From Olavius sp. associated proteobacterium Delta 1 (GTDB lineage: Bacteria > Desulfobacterota > Desulfobacteria > Desulfobacterales > JAFDCJ01): 36,101 nt of DNA. Position numbers and translations under genes: made by a program. This document shows, one piece after another, positions 7,915 to 16,407 of the stretch (position 1 is the stretch's first letter; each line of letters begins with the position of its first letter). Location: contig CACVKW010000413.1 of NCBI GenBank assembly GCA_902749685.1, forward strand, positions 1-36,101, read 5' to 3'. The notes below the pieces were generated by a model. That model was not told the DNA's origin. It ran no database searches and saw nothing but the letters and a program-made list of their open reading frames with translations.

Positions 7915-8907
7915 CTATTTTTGGGCAATTATTTCGATACAATCACCCATACGAAACAAATTTAATAACCTTGCAAGTTGCTGAAACAAAACTCTCGTGA
8001 CAATATTGTTAAAATTCCCTTCCGAACTCACTTCTCTGCTTTTAGAATTAAGCAAGATCTGAATGCTCCCTACAATGCCCAGCCAACTACCTACAAATCT
8101 AATATTAAGTATTTTAAAACTGTTTTTTCTTAAAAGTAATGATAAATTTTCAACATTGTAATTATAAGGGTGAAACGGAACACCAATATAATACCAGTAC
8201 TTTTTAAACAAGAGAAATGGTAGACTATTCACGTTGGGAACACCGATAAAAATCTTACCCCTTTTTTTGCATATTCTATTTATTTCACTCATGGTTTCTA
8301 CGGGATTAGTTAAATGCTCAAAAGTATGATTAATCCTAATGTAGTCAAAATAATTCGGTTTAAAATTGGCCTCTAACAATGTACCGTTAAAAATATTTAA
8401 CTCAAACTCGTTACCTATTTTCGTTCCGATCTTTCCAATTTCCACGCCACTGACAACCCATCCTTTTTGCTTCATGTCGTAAAGAGTAGAACCGCTCCCG
8501 CAGCCTATATCTAAAAATCTTTTGCCTTTCTCTTTATCAAAGATAGGATCTTTACTGTAGTAACCGAATAACAATCCCCTGAAAAACCTTAAAATGGGTT
8601 TTAAATATCCAAATTTGTCTGTCTGGTTCAAATTAAATGCTTGATAGCTGTAATAAGTATCCTCATCATACATGCTATGCAATTCTTCATTCTGAATCAT
8701 TGGATTCAAAAATAGTAAAGAACAATTTTTACAGATATCTACATTGTAAATTTTGTCAAAAAATCCATAATGTCTGTCCCAGGTAGTTGTAAATGTTTCG
8801 ATATAATTCGATTTACAAATAGGGCAGGTTTGAAAAATCATCTCATCATTATCCTTAATTAATCCCCTTAAGTATTTTTGATAGATATAACCCCTATTCC
8901 GGAACAT
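7915..8907 (-). CDS. SAM-dependent methyltransferase with N-terminal zinc ribbon
   Basis: A 330-residue protein. Residues 28-62 carry two CxxC pairs (CPIC and CKNC), a zinc ribbon common in polysaccharide and secondary-metabolite C- or O-methyltransferases. The class I SAM-binding motif I is FLDIGCGSGS (131-140), followed by GVEIG (acidic loop) and a Methyltransf_23-like region (HTFEHLTNPVETMSEINRICKKRGKIFIGVPN). It probably methylates a sugar or sugar nucleotide of the repeat unit. An AGGA lies 12 bases before the ATG, and a plausible promoter (TTGATT-16-TATAAT) lies just upstream. This would allow transcription even though the IS separates the gene from wzx. A decayed paralogue fragment remains at 7060-7208. 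Confidence 0.85.
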   Translation of the reverse strand: MFRNRGYIYQKYLRGLIKDNDEMIFQTCPICKSNYIETFTTTWDRHYGFFDKIYNVDICKNCSLLFLNPMIQNEELHSMYDEDTYYSYQAFNLNQTDKFGYLKPILRFFRGLLFGYYSKDPIFDKEKGKRFLDIGCGSGSTLYDMKQKGWVVSGVEIGKIGTKIGNEFELNIFNGTLLEANFKPNYFDYIRINHTFEHLTNPVETMSEINRICKKRGKIFIGVPNVNSLPFLLFKKYWYYIGVPFHPYNYNVENLSLLLRKNSFKILNIRFVGSWLGIVGSIQILLNSKSREVSSEGNFNNIVTRVLFQQLARLLNLFRMGDCIEIIAQK

Positions 8908-8925
8908 TTTTTGAAAAATCCTTGA

Positions 8926-8953
8926 ATTATAGAGGCTCGCACGATTTAATCAA
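8926..8953 (-). promoter_or_regulatory. Candidate promoter for the methyltransferase transcript, at the IS border
   Basis: On the minus strand TTGATT (8948-8953) is separated by 16 bp from a consensus TATAAT (8926-8931), 18 bp upstream of the methyltransferase ATG. Only sequence match supports it. Its position between the gene and the inserted transposase suggests that it keeps the downstream half of the locus expressed. Confidence 0.4.
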
Positions 8954-8957
8954 ATTA

Positions 8958-8986
8958 TGTAGTCGCAGAACAAAATGGTGCTTATC
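8958..8986 (+). repeat. Left copy of an imperfect direct repeat flanking the transposase
   Basis: TGTAGTCGCAGAA, then ten bases, then CTTATC. The same elements occur after the transposase gene at 10865-10884, with one mismatch and a shorter internal spacer. A third TGTAGTC is at 9048-9054. The arrangement is direct, not inverted, which is unusual for IS ends. Confidence 0.4.
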
Positions 8987-9021
8987 ATAAATATTCTTTT
9001 ATATATCCATAAAAATATAGG

Positions 9022-9050
9022 TTGACAAGCTCATTTTTAAATATTAATGT
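9022..9050 (+). promoter_or_regulatory. Candidate transposase promoter
   Basis: TTGACA (9022-9027), a perfect -35 hexamer, is followed after 17 bp by TAATGT (9045-9050), a moderate -10. It lies 26 bp upstream of the transposase ATG on the same strand, with a GAAAGGG SD sequence in between. Confidence 0.45.
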
Positions 9051-9076
9051 AGTCTAATAAATGAAAGGGCTGCATT

Positions 9077-10843
9077 ATGCATTTAAGTTACAGCTTCTCA
9101 ACGTACAAAGGTAAAAAATATAAATCTTATGCCATTGCCGAATCTTATCGGGAAGGCAAAAAGGTAAAAAAACGAACCATTTGGCCTGTTGGAAAGCTCA
9201 CTGATAAGCAGGCAGAACAAATCAAGTTGGTCTTAAAAGTTGCAAAAGGCCAAGACCAAGTCATAACACAACTAAAGCATATTGTAGTCAAAGACAGCAA
9301 AGCCTATCTGGATATCGCTGTGGTCAACGAGTTGTGGAATTATTGGCAGTTGGATCAGGCGTTCGATTATGAAATTTCAGACAGCCCGCTTTCAACACCG
9401 CTTTTGGCCAAAATATTAACGATTAATCGCTGTACCGACCCGTGCTCGCATTATTCGGTACCCAAATGGGCAAAACAAAATGCCTTAGCCCAAGTACTCA
9501 ATACCGAGCTGGGTGGATTAAATGATGATAAAATCTATTATGAACTGGATAAAATTCATCAAAATCATTTTGCCATTGAGAACTACCTTTTTAAACAGAC
9601 GTATTTACAAAATTCTGCGTCTTATCAATACATCGATTATGATCTGAGCACATCATACTTTGTTGGCTATACCTGCAAATTGTCCGCCTTTGGTAAAGGC
9701 AAAATCGAATGCCGAGGCAGACGCCAGGTGTTATTGGGGGTTTTAATCAACAATGAGGGATACCCCTTTAAGTGGGACGTATTTCCCGGTAACAGGGCTG
9801 AAGTCAAAACACTTAAAACAAATATCAATGCCTGCAAAACACGCTTTAAGTTAAGCGGTGCCAATGTCACGCTGGTCTTTGATCGTGGGATCATCTCTGA
9901 TAACAATGCCCAGTTGATTAAAGAAGCAAAGATGAAATACATCTCGGCGTTAGACCGCAATCAGATTGCTGGTTGTGGTATCGATTTAGACCCGTTTAAA
10001 AAGATATCCACCAACGATGTAGCCCCAAAGCCTGACGGGTTTAAAAAATATGATGATCAGCTTTATTTTTATGACCACGGCGTAATCGACGATAAACGTT
10101 TTATCGTCGGCTTTAATCCAACTTTATTTGTCGAGGACCGTCAAAACCGTAAAGAGAAGATTGACTTTTTTGAAGTCTATTTGAAAAACGAAAACAAAGC
10201 TCTAAAACATGCCCAAAGGGACAGAAAACGTCAGGCGACTGAAGGCCGCGTACTTAACGAGTTAAAACGGCTTAAGATTAAAAAGTACTATGAGGATCCA
10301 GTCCTGTATCCGCTTGTTGTTAAAAAACAGTTGAAGAACGGCACTGTAAAGAGCGTTGAAAGCTTTAGAGTCCAAGTGAATAAGAAGGCCGATATCATTG
10401 TGGCCGACAAACTGCTTGACGGTGTCTGTGTTTTTATTACTAACCACATCGAAAGACAGGGACGCGGATTTAAAATTAGTCCCAGCAAAGTCATAGGCGC
10501 ATACCGCAACAAAACAAAGATTGAAGATGTATTCAAAAACGTGAAGTCATTTCTTAAAATCAGACCTTTTTTTGTAAACACTGAAAAGCATGTCAAAGCA
10601 GTTTATACGATCTGCATACTAGCTTACTTTTTGAACAAATTTCACGCAAATCAAAGAAAAAGTGCCGGTGAAAAAGATTATCTAAATTCTAAAGAACTCT
10701 ATGCTCCGTTTAAGAACATCGACTTTGTAACCCTTTTTGACCCCATCTCCGGTCAAAGCGCTACAAAATCGGTTGAATTACCGAAGGAGACAAAAAACAT
10801 ATTGGAAAAAATTGGAATGTCTCATGTCTTCTCAAGTCAATAA
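9077..10843 (+). CDS. IS1634-type transposase (IS4 superfamily, DDE)
   Basis: A 588-residue, apparently full-length DDE transposase. The N-terminus reads SYSFSTYKGKKYKSYAIAES. The RNase H-like catalytic core is recognisable: an early Asp in YIDYDLSTSYF, the second in LVFDRGIISDNNAQLI, and the Glu in YRNKTKIEDVFKNVKS, followed by RPFFV and HVKAVYTICILAYFLNKF. This matches the IS1634 branch of the IS4 superfamily. No frameshift or stop interrupts it, so it may still be active. It is the only long plus-strand gene in the window and runs against all its neighbours. It is not a close copy of the transposase remnant at 97-405. Confidence 0.9.
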   Translation: MHLSYSFSTYKGKKYKSYAIAESYREGKKVKKRTIWPVGKLTDKQAEQIKLVLKVAKGQDQVITQLKHIVVKDSKAYLDIAVVNELWNYWQLDQAFDYEISDSPLSTPLLAKILTINRCTDPCSHYSVPKWAKQNALAQVLNTELGGLNDDKIYYELDKIHQNHFAIENYLFKQTYLQNSASYQYIDYDLSTSYFVGYTCKLSAFGKGKIECRGRRQVLLGVLINNEGYPFKWDVFPGNRAEVKTLKTNINACKTRFKLSGANVTLVFDRGIISDNNAQLIKEAKMKYISALDRNQIAGCGIDLDPFKKISTNDVAPKPDGFKKYDDQLYFYDHGVIDDKRFIVGFNPTLFVEDRQNRKEKIDFFEVYLKNENKALKHAQRDRKRQATEGRVLNELKRLKIKKYYEDPVLYPLVVKKQLKNGTVKSVESFRVQVNKKADIIVADKLLDGVCVFITNHIERQGRGFKISPSKVIGAYRNKTKIEDVFKNVKSFLKIRPFFVNTEKHVKAVYTICILAYFLNKFHANQRKSAGEKDYLNSKELYAPFKNIDFVTLFDPISGQSATKSVELPKETKNILEKIGMSHVFSSQ

Positions 10844-10864
10844 AATTAAGGCCTTGTCAGAGAG

Positions 10865-10884
10865 TGTAGTCTCAGAAACTTATC
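10865..10884 (+). repeat. Right copy of the imperfect direct repeat flanking the transposase
   Basis: TGTAGTCTCAGAA, then one base, then CTTATC, 21 bp after the transposase stop. It is the partner of 8958-8986. It may mark the right end of the IS, although an inverted partner at the left end was not found. Confidence 0.4.
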
Positions 10885-10955
10885 CCGCAACTGTTTGATA
10901 TAATTTATTTATCTTTTATGAGTCCGGAACCTGGGATATATGGCAAGTGTGCTTT

Positions 10956-12425
10956 TTAAAATGGACTTTCGCTGGTAAGTCCGATCATGTTTTTTCTGAA
11001 AAAATACAAAGCTATAAAAAAAATAAACACAGCAAATATTGCCTTCACCAGCACAGTAACAATCAAAATCCCTATTTGTATATTCATGATAAGAGTGCTG
11101 ATTCCGCAGGATATCACAATAAGGAATGTATCTCTTAAACAGTTCCAACTAATTTCCGAAAATTTGCTTGTAATGTAGACCGATACCATAAGCATAATCA
11201 TAAAAGCCAAAGTCGAAGCAAAAGCTGCTCCCATTATCCCCATCAGAGGGATGAATATCAGATTTCCGACTACATTAAATAGGAGAGCAACTCCGACAAT
11301 AATCGGCTGGTATATCGTCTTATTCATTGCAAACAGTGTTATCCCGACCAGTATTTCAGCCCCGCGAAAGATGGTACCGGTCACAAAAAATGGAATAATT
11401 GTATAACTTTCATAAAACCTCTCCGAAGCAACAATTGATACAATTTCCCTGGAAAATATAATTATTATGCATCCGATACATAAAATGACATACAACAAAT
11501 TATTTTTTAACCTGACAATCTTCTCGTCAAATCCTTCTTGATTATATAATTCGTAAACTTCTGGCTCAACCGCTAGATAGAAACTTCTTACTATAATCAA
11601 CAGGCTTGTGCCAAGGGTAACCCCAACCGAGTAAATCCCCAATTGGGAAAGAGACACATACCGTTCCAGTATAATTCTGTCCATCGATGCAATTGCAATG
11701 CCAGCAAAACCCCCGGGAAGAAGCGGTAAAGAAAACTTTAGACTCTTTTTGATCGTATTGAAGTTAAAGGAGATCCGCGATACCTTGATAATAATAATTA
11801 TGCAGACAATCAGAGAAATAATATTTGAATACAAACTACCGTAAAAACGTCCCATCACGCCCATATCGCTACCGATAACCAGTATCAAACCGAACAGTAT
11901 CCCTAAAATCGCCTGGGATGATGTCAGCCAAAAATAGCCCCATGCCTTTTTTGTTACCCGGAAGTAAGTCAGTGGTATTATTGGTGCTATTTGAAGGAAA
12001 TTAATCACCAGAGCAATCGCAAAATATGGGTAAAAGGGAATTTGAATATGAAACCATTTCAGCAAATGAGGAAATACTTGAAACTCTATGTATAAAAGCG
12101 CAAGGTTAAAAACCATTAGAAAAAGAAATATGGTGCCGAATAGTTCCTTTCTTTCTTTTTCGGTCTGCCTCTCAAAATAGTATTTTAAAATAAATGAATG
12201 AAGTGATAATGTAGATATGACGAGAAGAAAAGAAGTGACTGAACCGGTGTAGCTTAATATGCCGTAATCCGCCTTGGTCAGATACCTTGTAAAAACAGGC
12301 AGAGCGAAAAAAGCAATTGCCTGGCTTAAAATATTCCCCGCCATATAAATGGCGCTGTTGCCAAGAAGTTTGTTTTTGAATAAATAGGTCTGAAAAATCT
12401 GTTTGTAAGAACTATTTCTAAACAT
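10956..12425 (-). CDS. wzx: Wzx-type polysaccharide flippase (MOP/MATE superfamily)
   Basis: A 489-residue integral membrane protein with about 12-14 hydrophobic segments. Its start is typical of the family: AIYMAGNILSQAIAFFALPVFTRYLTKADYGILSY. Wzx moves undecaprenyl-pyrophosphate-linked repeat units from the cytoplasmic to the periplasmic face of the inner membrane, where Wzy polymerises them. The frame opens at 12476, but ATG 12425 has a better SD context (AGGCG) and starts just before the first amphipathic and transmembrane region. It overlaps the DUF4956 gene by 8 bp, so the flippase is translationally tied to the CotH/VTC/DUF4956 group. The IS lies just downstream, beyond a 112-bp gap. 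Confidence 0.9.
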   Translation of the reverse strand: MFRNSSYKQIFQTYLFKNKLLGNSAIYMAGNILSQAIAFFALPVFTRYLTKADYGILSYTGSVTSFLLVISTLSLHSFILKYYFERQTEKERKELFGTIFLFLMVFNLALLYIEFQVFPHLLKWFHIQIPFYPYFAIALVINFLQIAPIIPLTYFRVTKKAWGYFWLTSSQAILGILFGLILVIGSDMGVMGRFYGSLYSNIISLIVCIIIIIKVSRISFNFNTIKKSLKFSLPLLPGGFAGIAIASMDRIILERYVSLSQLGIYSVGVTLGTSLLIIVRSFYLAVEPEVYELYNQEGFDEKIVRLKNNLLYVILCIGCIIIIFSREIVSIVASERFYESYTIIPFFVTGTIFRGAEILVGITLFAMNKTIYQPIIVGVALLFNVVGNLIFIPLMGIMGAAFASTLAFMIMLMVSVYITSKFSEISWNCLRDTFLIVISCGISTLIMNIQIGILIVTVLVKAIFAVFIFFIALYFFRKNMIGLTSESPF

Positions 12426-13107
12426 TTGACAAATCGCCTGTATAGGCGAGTAAAGCAGTTTCCTTAATTTGATCATTACTGTCGAGAGTGTTCAACAAGC
12501 TGTGGTCATTATCACGCAAACGCACCTCAGAGGTCAATTCAATCAATCCATTTTTAATAGTCTTGGTCTTGATACTAAATCTCCGACTATTTGATGTGAT
12601 CGTATCAATGACTAGTTTCTCTGCGGCGGCTTCGTATTTAACGATTAATAAAAAAGGCGCGGAAATAAGTTTCATTTTGCTGAAAATGAACATAACCAGG
12701 GCAAAAAATAGACTCGCCGTAATTGACAGTTTAAAATTAGCCACCCCATTGGCTATTCCGGCTGAAATGGCCCAGAAGATGAAAATGATATCGAGCGGGT
12801 CCTTAAGGGCTGTGCGAAAACGGACAATTGACAGGGCTCCCACCATACCTAAGGAAAGCACTAAATTACCACTAATTACCATGATAATGCTGGTAGTGAT
12901 GAGTGAAGCCATAACAATTGATATGTTGAAGCTTTTTTGGTATACAACACCCTGAAACGTGAATCTGTAGGTCAAATGAATTATTAATGCGCAAATCAGA
13001 CTAACCACAAGGGCGACTACAATATCAGTTAAGGATATGGCAGCACCTGTTTTTAAATGCATTATGCTTGAGTCTATTATGTCCTTGAAACTTAAAGTCT
13101 TTTCCAT
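12418..13107 (-). CDS. DUF4956 membrane protein
   Basis: A 229-residue protein with three to four transmembrane segments in residues 25-150. The family signature is GMVGALSIVRFRTALKDPLD followed by IIFIFWAISAGIANG. A cytoplasmic C-terminal domain (about 155-229) has a mixed alpha/beta pattern. The biochemical role of DUF4956 is unknown to me, but these genes very often sit beside VTC-domain and CotH-kinase genes, exactly as here (established co-occurrence). It probably acts with them as a membrane module. It starts 13 bp after the VTC gene stop and overlaps wzx by 8 bp. Confidence 0.85.
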   Translation of the reverse strand: MEKTLSFKDIIDSSIMHLKTGAAISLTDIVVALVVSLICALIIHLTYRFTFQGVVYQKSFNISIVMASLITTSIIMVISGNLVLSLGMVGALSIVRFRTALKDPLDIIFIFWAISAGIANGVANFKLSITASLFFALVMFIFSKMKLISAPFLLIVKYEAAAEKLVIDTITSNSRRFSIKTKTIKNGLIELTSEVRLRDNDHSLLNTLDSNDQIKETALLAYTGDLSNV

Positions 13108-13120
13108 ATCTTTGAGCTTT

Positions 13121-13837
13121 CTAGTTGTCCTGCCAGGTTGAGGTTTTTATAAAGCGTCGGCACAATGTATATTTGCTTATCGCGGAATGTTCAACACTCA
13201 TCCTACCTAATATTGCTTTTAGGTAAGTCGGTAGAAAGTGATCGAATTTAATCTCCATTATCTGTTTATCAACTAAAAGAACCGGTATGGAACCGGTGCG
13301 CAACTCGAATATATTTATTTCGCTGTTGTAGGTCCGCAGATTCAAATCAAATGTAATTCTTGTATTGCCAAAGGGAAGTGTATACGCCTCGCGATCATAT
13401 TCAACAATGACTACCGGTCGGTATTTCTTCAATGAAAGCATAGCATAGGTTTTTTTCAGATATTGACTGGAGCTGTTTAATAAATCCCTGTAATCCCCTG
13501 AGATTATATTTTCGGCGGTTTTTCTTGATATCAATTCGCTCTCTTTAAATATAGTTGTGTTTGCTTTAGTCTTGGTTTCAAATTTTATAACCTTGTCATT
13601 GTTGTTGTATGTTCTGATCCGGTATTTTTTTCGATTGATGATCCCGGAGAGTTTTTCTTCAAGAGCGGTGTCAAAAGGTGTATCAAAATAGAGGCTTGTA
13701 ATCGTATATCTGCTGGTCGTCAGGCTTGAATTCTTATCAATACACATAAGTTCCTTCAAACTCTGTCTCAGAATAGCTATATCATGGTTGGAGATAAAAT
13801 ATTTAAACTCTCCACGCCTTACATTATCATTATTCAT
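13121..13837 (-). CDS. VTC-domain protein (polyphosphate polymerase-like)
   Basis: A 238-residue protein covering one VTC domain, the tunnel-fold (CYTH/TTM-like) catalytic domain of yeast Vtc4. The charged residues that line the tunnel are present: RRGEFKYFIS at the N-terminus, SLYFDTPFD, RKKYRIRTYN, KFETKTK, VEYDREAY, TRITFDLNLRT and MEIKFDHFLP. In Vtc4 the tunnel makes polyphosphate from ATP. Whether bacterial homologues in CotH/DUF4956 clusters do so is uncertain, and a nucleotide-triphosphate or phosphate-transfer role is the safe statement. The SPX and membrane parts of eukaryotic VTC are missing, and the neighbouring DUF4956 protein could be the membrane partner. It overlaps the CotH gene by 8 bp. 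Confidence 0.85.
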   Translation of the reverse strand: MNNDNVRRGEFKYFISNHDIAILRQSLKELMCIDKNSSLTTSRYTITSLYFDTPFDTALEEKLSGIINRKKYRIRTYNNNDKVIKFETKTKANTTIFKESELISRKTAENIISGDYRDLLNSSSQYLKKTYAMLSLKKYRPVVIVEYDREAYTLPFGNTRITFDLNLRTYNSEINIFELRTGSIPVLLVDKQIMEIKFDHFLPTYLKAILGRMSVEHSAISKYTLCRRFIKTSTWQDN

Positions 13838-16397
13838 TAAAGTATAATTTTCTTAACGCCTCGGTATCCCGAACAAATAAATTGCCTTTGACAAGTTCGA
13901 TACGATTCTCCTCCGGCTCTTTATCAATGTAGAGATTCGGAAGATTGTAGAATTTCTTTTTCAAAAAAAGATTGTAATCCTTTTTATTTTTATCAAATGT
14001 ATTGTCAAATGAATAGGCAAAAGAACCATCTTTTACGGCGATTGCGGTTGTATTTTGGGTGAATTTATTATCTGTAATCAAAAGGGTTGATTGTTCACCG
14101 ACACTGATCGCTTTATCCGGGAAATTATTAAACTTATTTCCCGTAACCTGTGCCTTAGTCCCGCTGACGTCGAGTCCATCACCGTTAACATCGTCTCCTG
14201 AACCGATAAACACACTATCAACAATCCTGCCTTTACAAAAATCAAGGTCGATCTGATCAGCGATATTACTTTTAAAAATTGAATTTTTTATAACTATGTT
14301 ACCATTTTTAACGTTCAATCCATCGTCTGAATTACTTTGACTGACAACAATATGGTCAAGCTCCACCTCGCCCCCATGAATCGCCAATTGTCCTGTAATG
14401 TGAATGCCTTCAACGAGTGCTTCTCCACCACCTGAAATCTTAAAATGCTGAATAACAGTCCTTGACAAATCGTCGCCAACCACGGCAAACGACCCAAACG
14501 GGGTATCACTATTATTCTTTACAATTATTGGAGAATCAGCAGCACCCAATGCTATTAAGTTCCCCCGTATCAGAATGGAAATCTGCGGATCCATCAAAAA
14601 TACCGTGCCCGCGGCGATCTCAACGGTAGTGTTATCAGGAGTAACAATGTCCGATTTAATTTCGTATTGCCCCTGATTGATTTTTAACAAGCCATCTTTA
14701 AAAATATAATTGATGCCATTGTCAGTGAGACACGTTCCCATGCTTTCTCGGTCCCCATAACGCATATGACTTATTTTGTTAAAATAAACTTGCTGATCGT
14801 TTATGATCTTGCCGGTCGTTAAATTCTTGAATTTCAGTTTCATTATCGGATAATTGGTTTCTTTAATAATAAATTGATTGTCTTTATGGATCAAACCGAG
14901 ATCGGCATCAAGATTGTTGGCGCTAATCCGGTAATGGACGGGAATAGTTTTTTCAATTTCGTTATCTTCATAAATTATTTCTGTCAATGCGACCGGTTGG
15001 TAAGAATCAGTAACAACTGTCAAAATATTTTTTGCACTACTGCTATCTAATGTCACATAATCTTTTGCGTACTCGATATAGTTCACGGCAAGTTCAGTTG
15101 TTTTGGTAAAGCGTTTATAAAAGAGCCATTCATTATATCTATATTTACGTCGCGGGTAGTTGGTGTTAAGCACCACCGGATAATTTTCGGAAAAGGCTTC
15201 ATTGGCCATATTAAAAAAGGGCTCGGTGTCCGAAACGAACTTCCAAAGATAACGATCTCGCCTTGCCCTGAATTCACCGTCTCTGATTAGAAGTCTGAAC
15301 AATTTGTGGGTGATCTCATTGTTGTAGTATTTTCCCTGCGAGTTAAACCACATTTTATTAAAGGATGGAATGTCATAATACTCAGGTCTTACAATCGTAT
15401 CTTCCTGTCTGTATAAAATGTAAAACTTTCCCTTTGTAAAATCATATATATATCGAATATTATCCCCGGTGATAAAATGAATATCATTAAATATGGCTCC
15501 AAGCGCCGTAAATCTTGCCATGTAATCTTCATCGATCAACCTTTTAGTCTCCGAAAGATTAGCTTCCTTAATGGCTTTTGCCAGCACTGCAAACATTCCT
15601 AAAGCGATATCACTTCTTTCTGATGTTCCGGACAGTTCTTGATTTCCAGGATGCAAGTCAAGTTCTGAGGTGTGGCCAAAAATCTTTTTATCCCAGTCGT
15701 CATTGGCTTTTATTATGCTATAATTTGTAATTTTATGATATTTTTCCATCCAATCTTTTTTGTGATCTTCCACAAGATAATATAGCCCCATATTGACACC
15801 GTTGATCCGAAGAGAAACCATACGGCCGAATGGTGCAATCAATTGGTTATGTGATGCAATGCGGTTAATCGCAATCGTCGGCGATCCCATTTCATCAAAT
15901 GATGTAATCAGATTAAAGCGCCGCATATTATTTCTGTACAGACCGCTTTTATCGTGCTTTATCTTTAACGAAAAACCTCCTTTTCTCAACGGTGCGGTAC
16001 TCGTGCCGTGTAATTTATATTTTATATTTTCCGCTTTCCCCGCTATTAGGATTTTCGCCTGACGCCAGTTCTTCAAACTGTCCTTCATGAACCCTATTTT
16101 TTTGAATCTCTCTATTTGGGAACTTATGTCTTTTACATCAGACCGCGACAAAATTAAATCAACAACATCACTTTCTTTCAGGTCAGGTCTTATTAATGGA
16201 CGGATAATATCTATTTCGTTGATCAGGTAGTGCAATTTATCCATTGTTTTAGCAGAAAAATGCAATTTTTCCGCAATCCGATACGCATAGTATAAATATT
16301 GATTGTTAAAATATATGTAGGCAAAACCTATAAACATAATACCGGCTAAGCCCATGAATATAGAATATTTTAAAATTCTCTTGCGCATAGATGTCAT
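13830..16397 (-). CDS. CotH-like kinase with C-terminal right-handed beta-helix
   Basis: An 855-residue protein anchored by one N-terminal transmembrane helix (about residues 8-27), the rest probably periplasmic. Residues about 110-400 resemble CotH, a secretory-pathway protein kinase fold: YKLHGTSTAPLRKGGFSLKIK (the Gly-rich/Lys region), FNLITSFDEMGSPTIAINRIA, GVNMGLYYLVEDHKKDW, and NDIHFITGDNIRYIYDFTKGKFYILYRQEDT. The usual WDxD metal motif of CotH appears as RQED, so catalysis may be altered. Residues about 580-810 form beta-helix rungs (IVVSQSNSDDGLNVKNGNIV, IKNSIFKSN, and following), as in carbohydrate-active or polymer-binding proteins. ATG 16397 is chosen for its AAGG SD sequence; the frame itself opens at 16418. 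The gene follows the GT-B gene by 10 bp and overlaps the VTC gene by 8 bp. Confidence 0.8.
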   Translation of the reverse strand: MTSMRKRILKYSIFMGLAGIMFIGFAYIYFNNQYLYYAYRIAEKLHFSAKTMDKLHYLINEIDIIRPLIRPDLKESDVVDLILSRSDVKDISSQIERFKKIGFMKDSLKNWRQAKILIAGKAENIKYKLHGTSTAPLRKGGFSLKIKHDKSGLYRNNMRRFNLITSFDEMGSPTIAINRIASHNQLIAPFGRMVSLRINGVNMGLYYLVEDHKKDWMEKYHKITNYSIIKANDDWDKKIFGHTSELDLHPGNQELSGTSERSDIALGMFAVLAKAIKEANLSETKRLIDEDYMARFTALGAIFNDIHFITGDNIRYIYDFTKGKFYILYRQEDTIVRPEYYDIPSFNKMWFNSQGKYYNNEITHKLFRLLIRDGEFRARRDRYLWKFVSDTEPFFNMANEAFSENYPVVLNTNYPRRKYRYNEWLFYKRFTKTTELAVNYIEYAKDYVTLDSSSAKNILTVVTDSYQPVALTEIIYEDNEIEKTIPVHYRISANNLDADLGLIHKDNQFIIKETNYPIMKLKFKNLTTGKIINDQQVYFNKISHMRYGDRESMGTCLTDNGINYIFKDGLLKINQGQYEIKSDIVTPDNTTVEIAAGTVFLMDPQISILIRGNLIALGAADSPIIVKNNSDTPFGSFAVVGDDLSRTVIQHFKISGGGEALVEGIHITGQLAIHGGEVELDHIVVSQSNSDDGLNVKNGNIVIKNSIFKSNIADQIDLDFCKGRIVDSVFIGSGDDVNGDGLDVSGTKAQVTGNKFNNFPDKAISVGEQSTLLITDNKFTQNTTAIAVKDGSFAYSFDNTFDKNKKDYNLFLKKKFYNLPNLYIDKEPEENRIELVKGNLFVRDTEALRKLYFNE

Positions 16398-16407
16398 AAT
16401 CTCAACC

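Larger units (their letters stand above)
8958..10884 (+). mobile_element. IS1634-type insertion sequence, ends approximate
   Basis: A complete plus-strand transposase with its own promoter-like sequence sits between two minus-strand glycan genes (wzx upstream, methyltransferase downstream), interrupting an otherwise continuous run. I could not find terminal inverted repeats or a target duplication by eye. The boundaries given are those of an imperfect direct repeat (TGTAGTC[G/T]CAGAA, then CTTATC) on both sides, and the true ends may lie a few tens of bases away. AAATTAT/ATAATTT at 8952-8958 and near 10899-10905 is a second, weak candidate pair. No cargo gene is present. Confidence 0.65.

Noticed and set aside
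10956..10981. Hairpin GGACTT...AAGTCC at the end of wzx as a terminator
   Set aside because: The stem is only six base pairs with low GC, lies partly in the coding region, and is followed by a short, broken T run. It is not convincing.
12488..12955. 155-residue plus-strand ORF
   Set aside because: It lies wholly antisense to the DUF4956 gene, whose family signature is clear, and the translation has no domain-like pattern.
13121..13837. Naming the VTC-domain protein a proven polyphosphate polymerase
   Set aside because: Tunnel residues are present, but the activity of bacterial VTC proteins in this context is not established from sequence.
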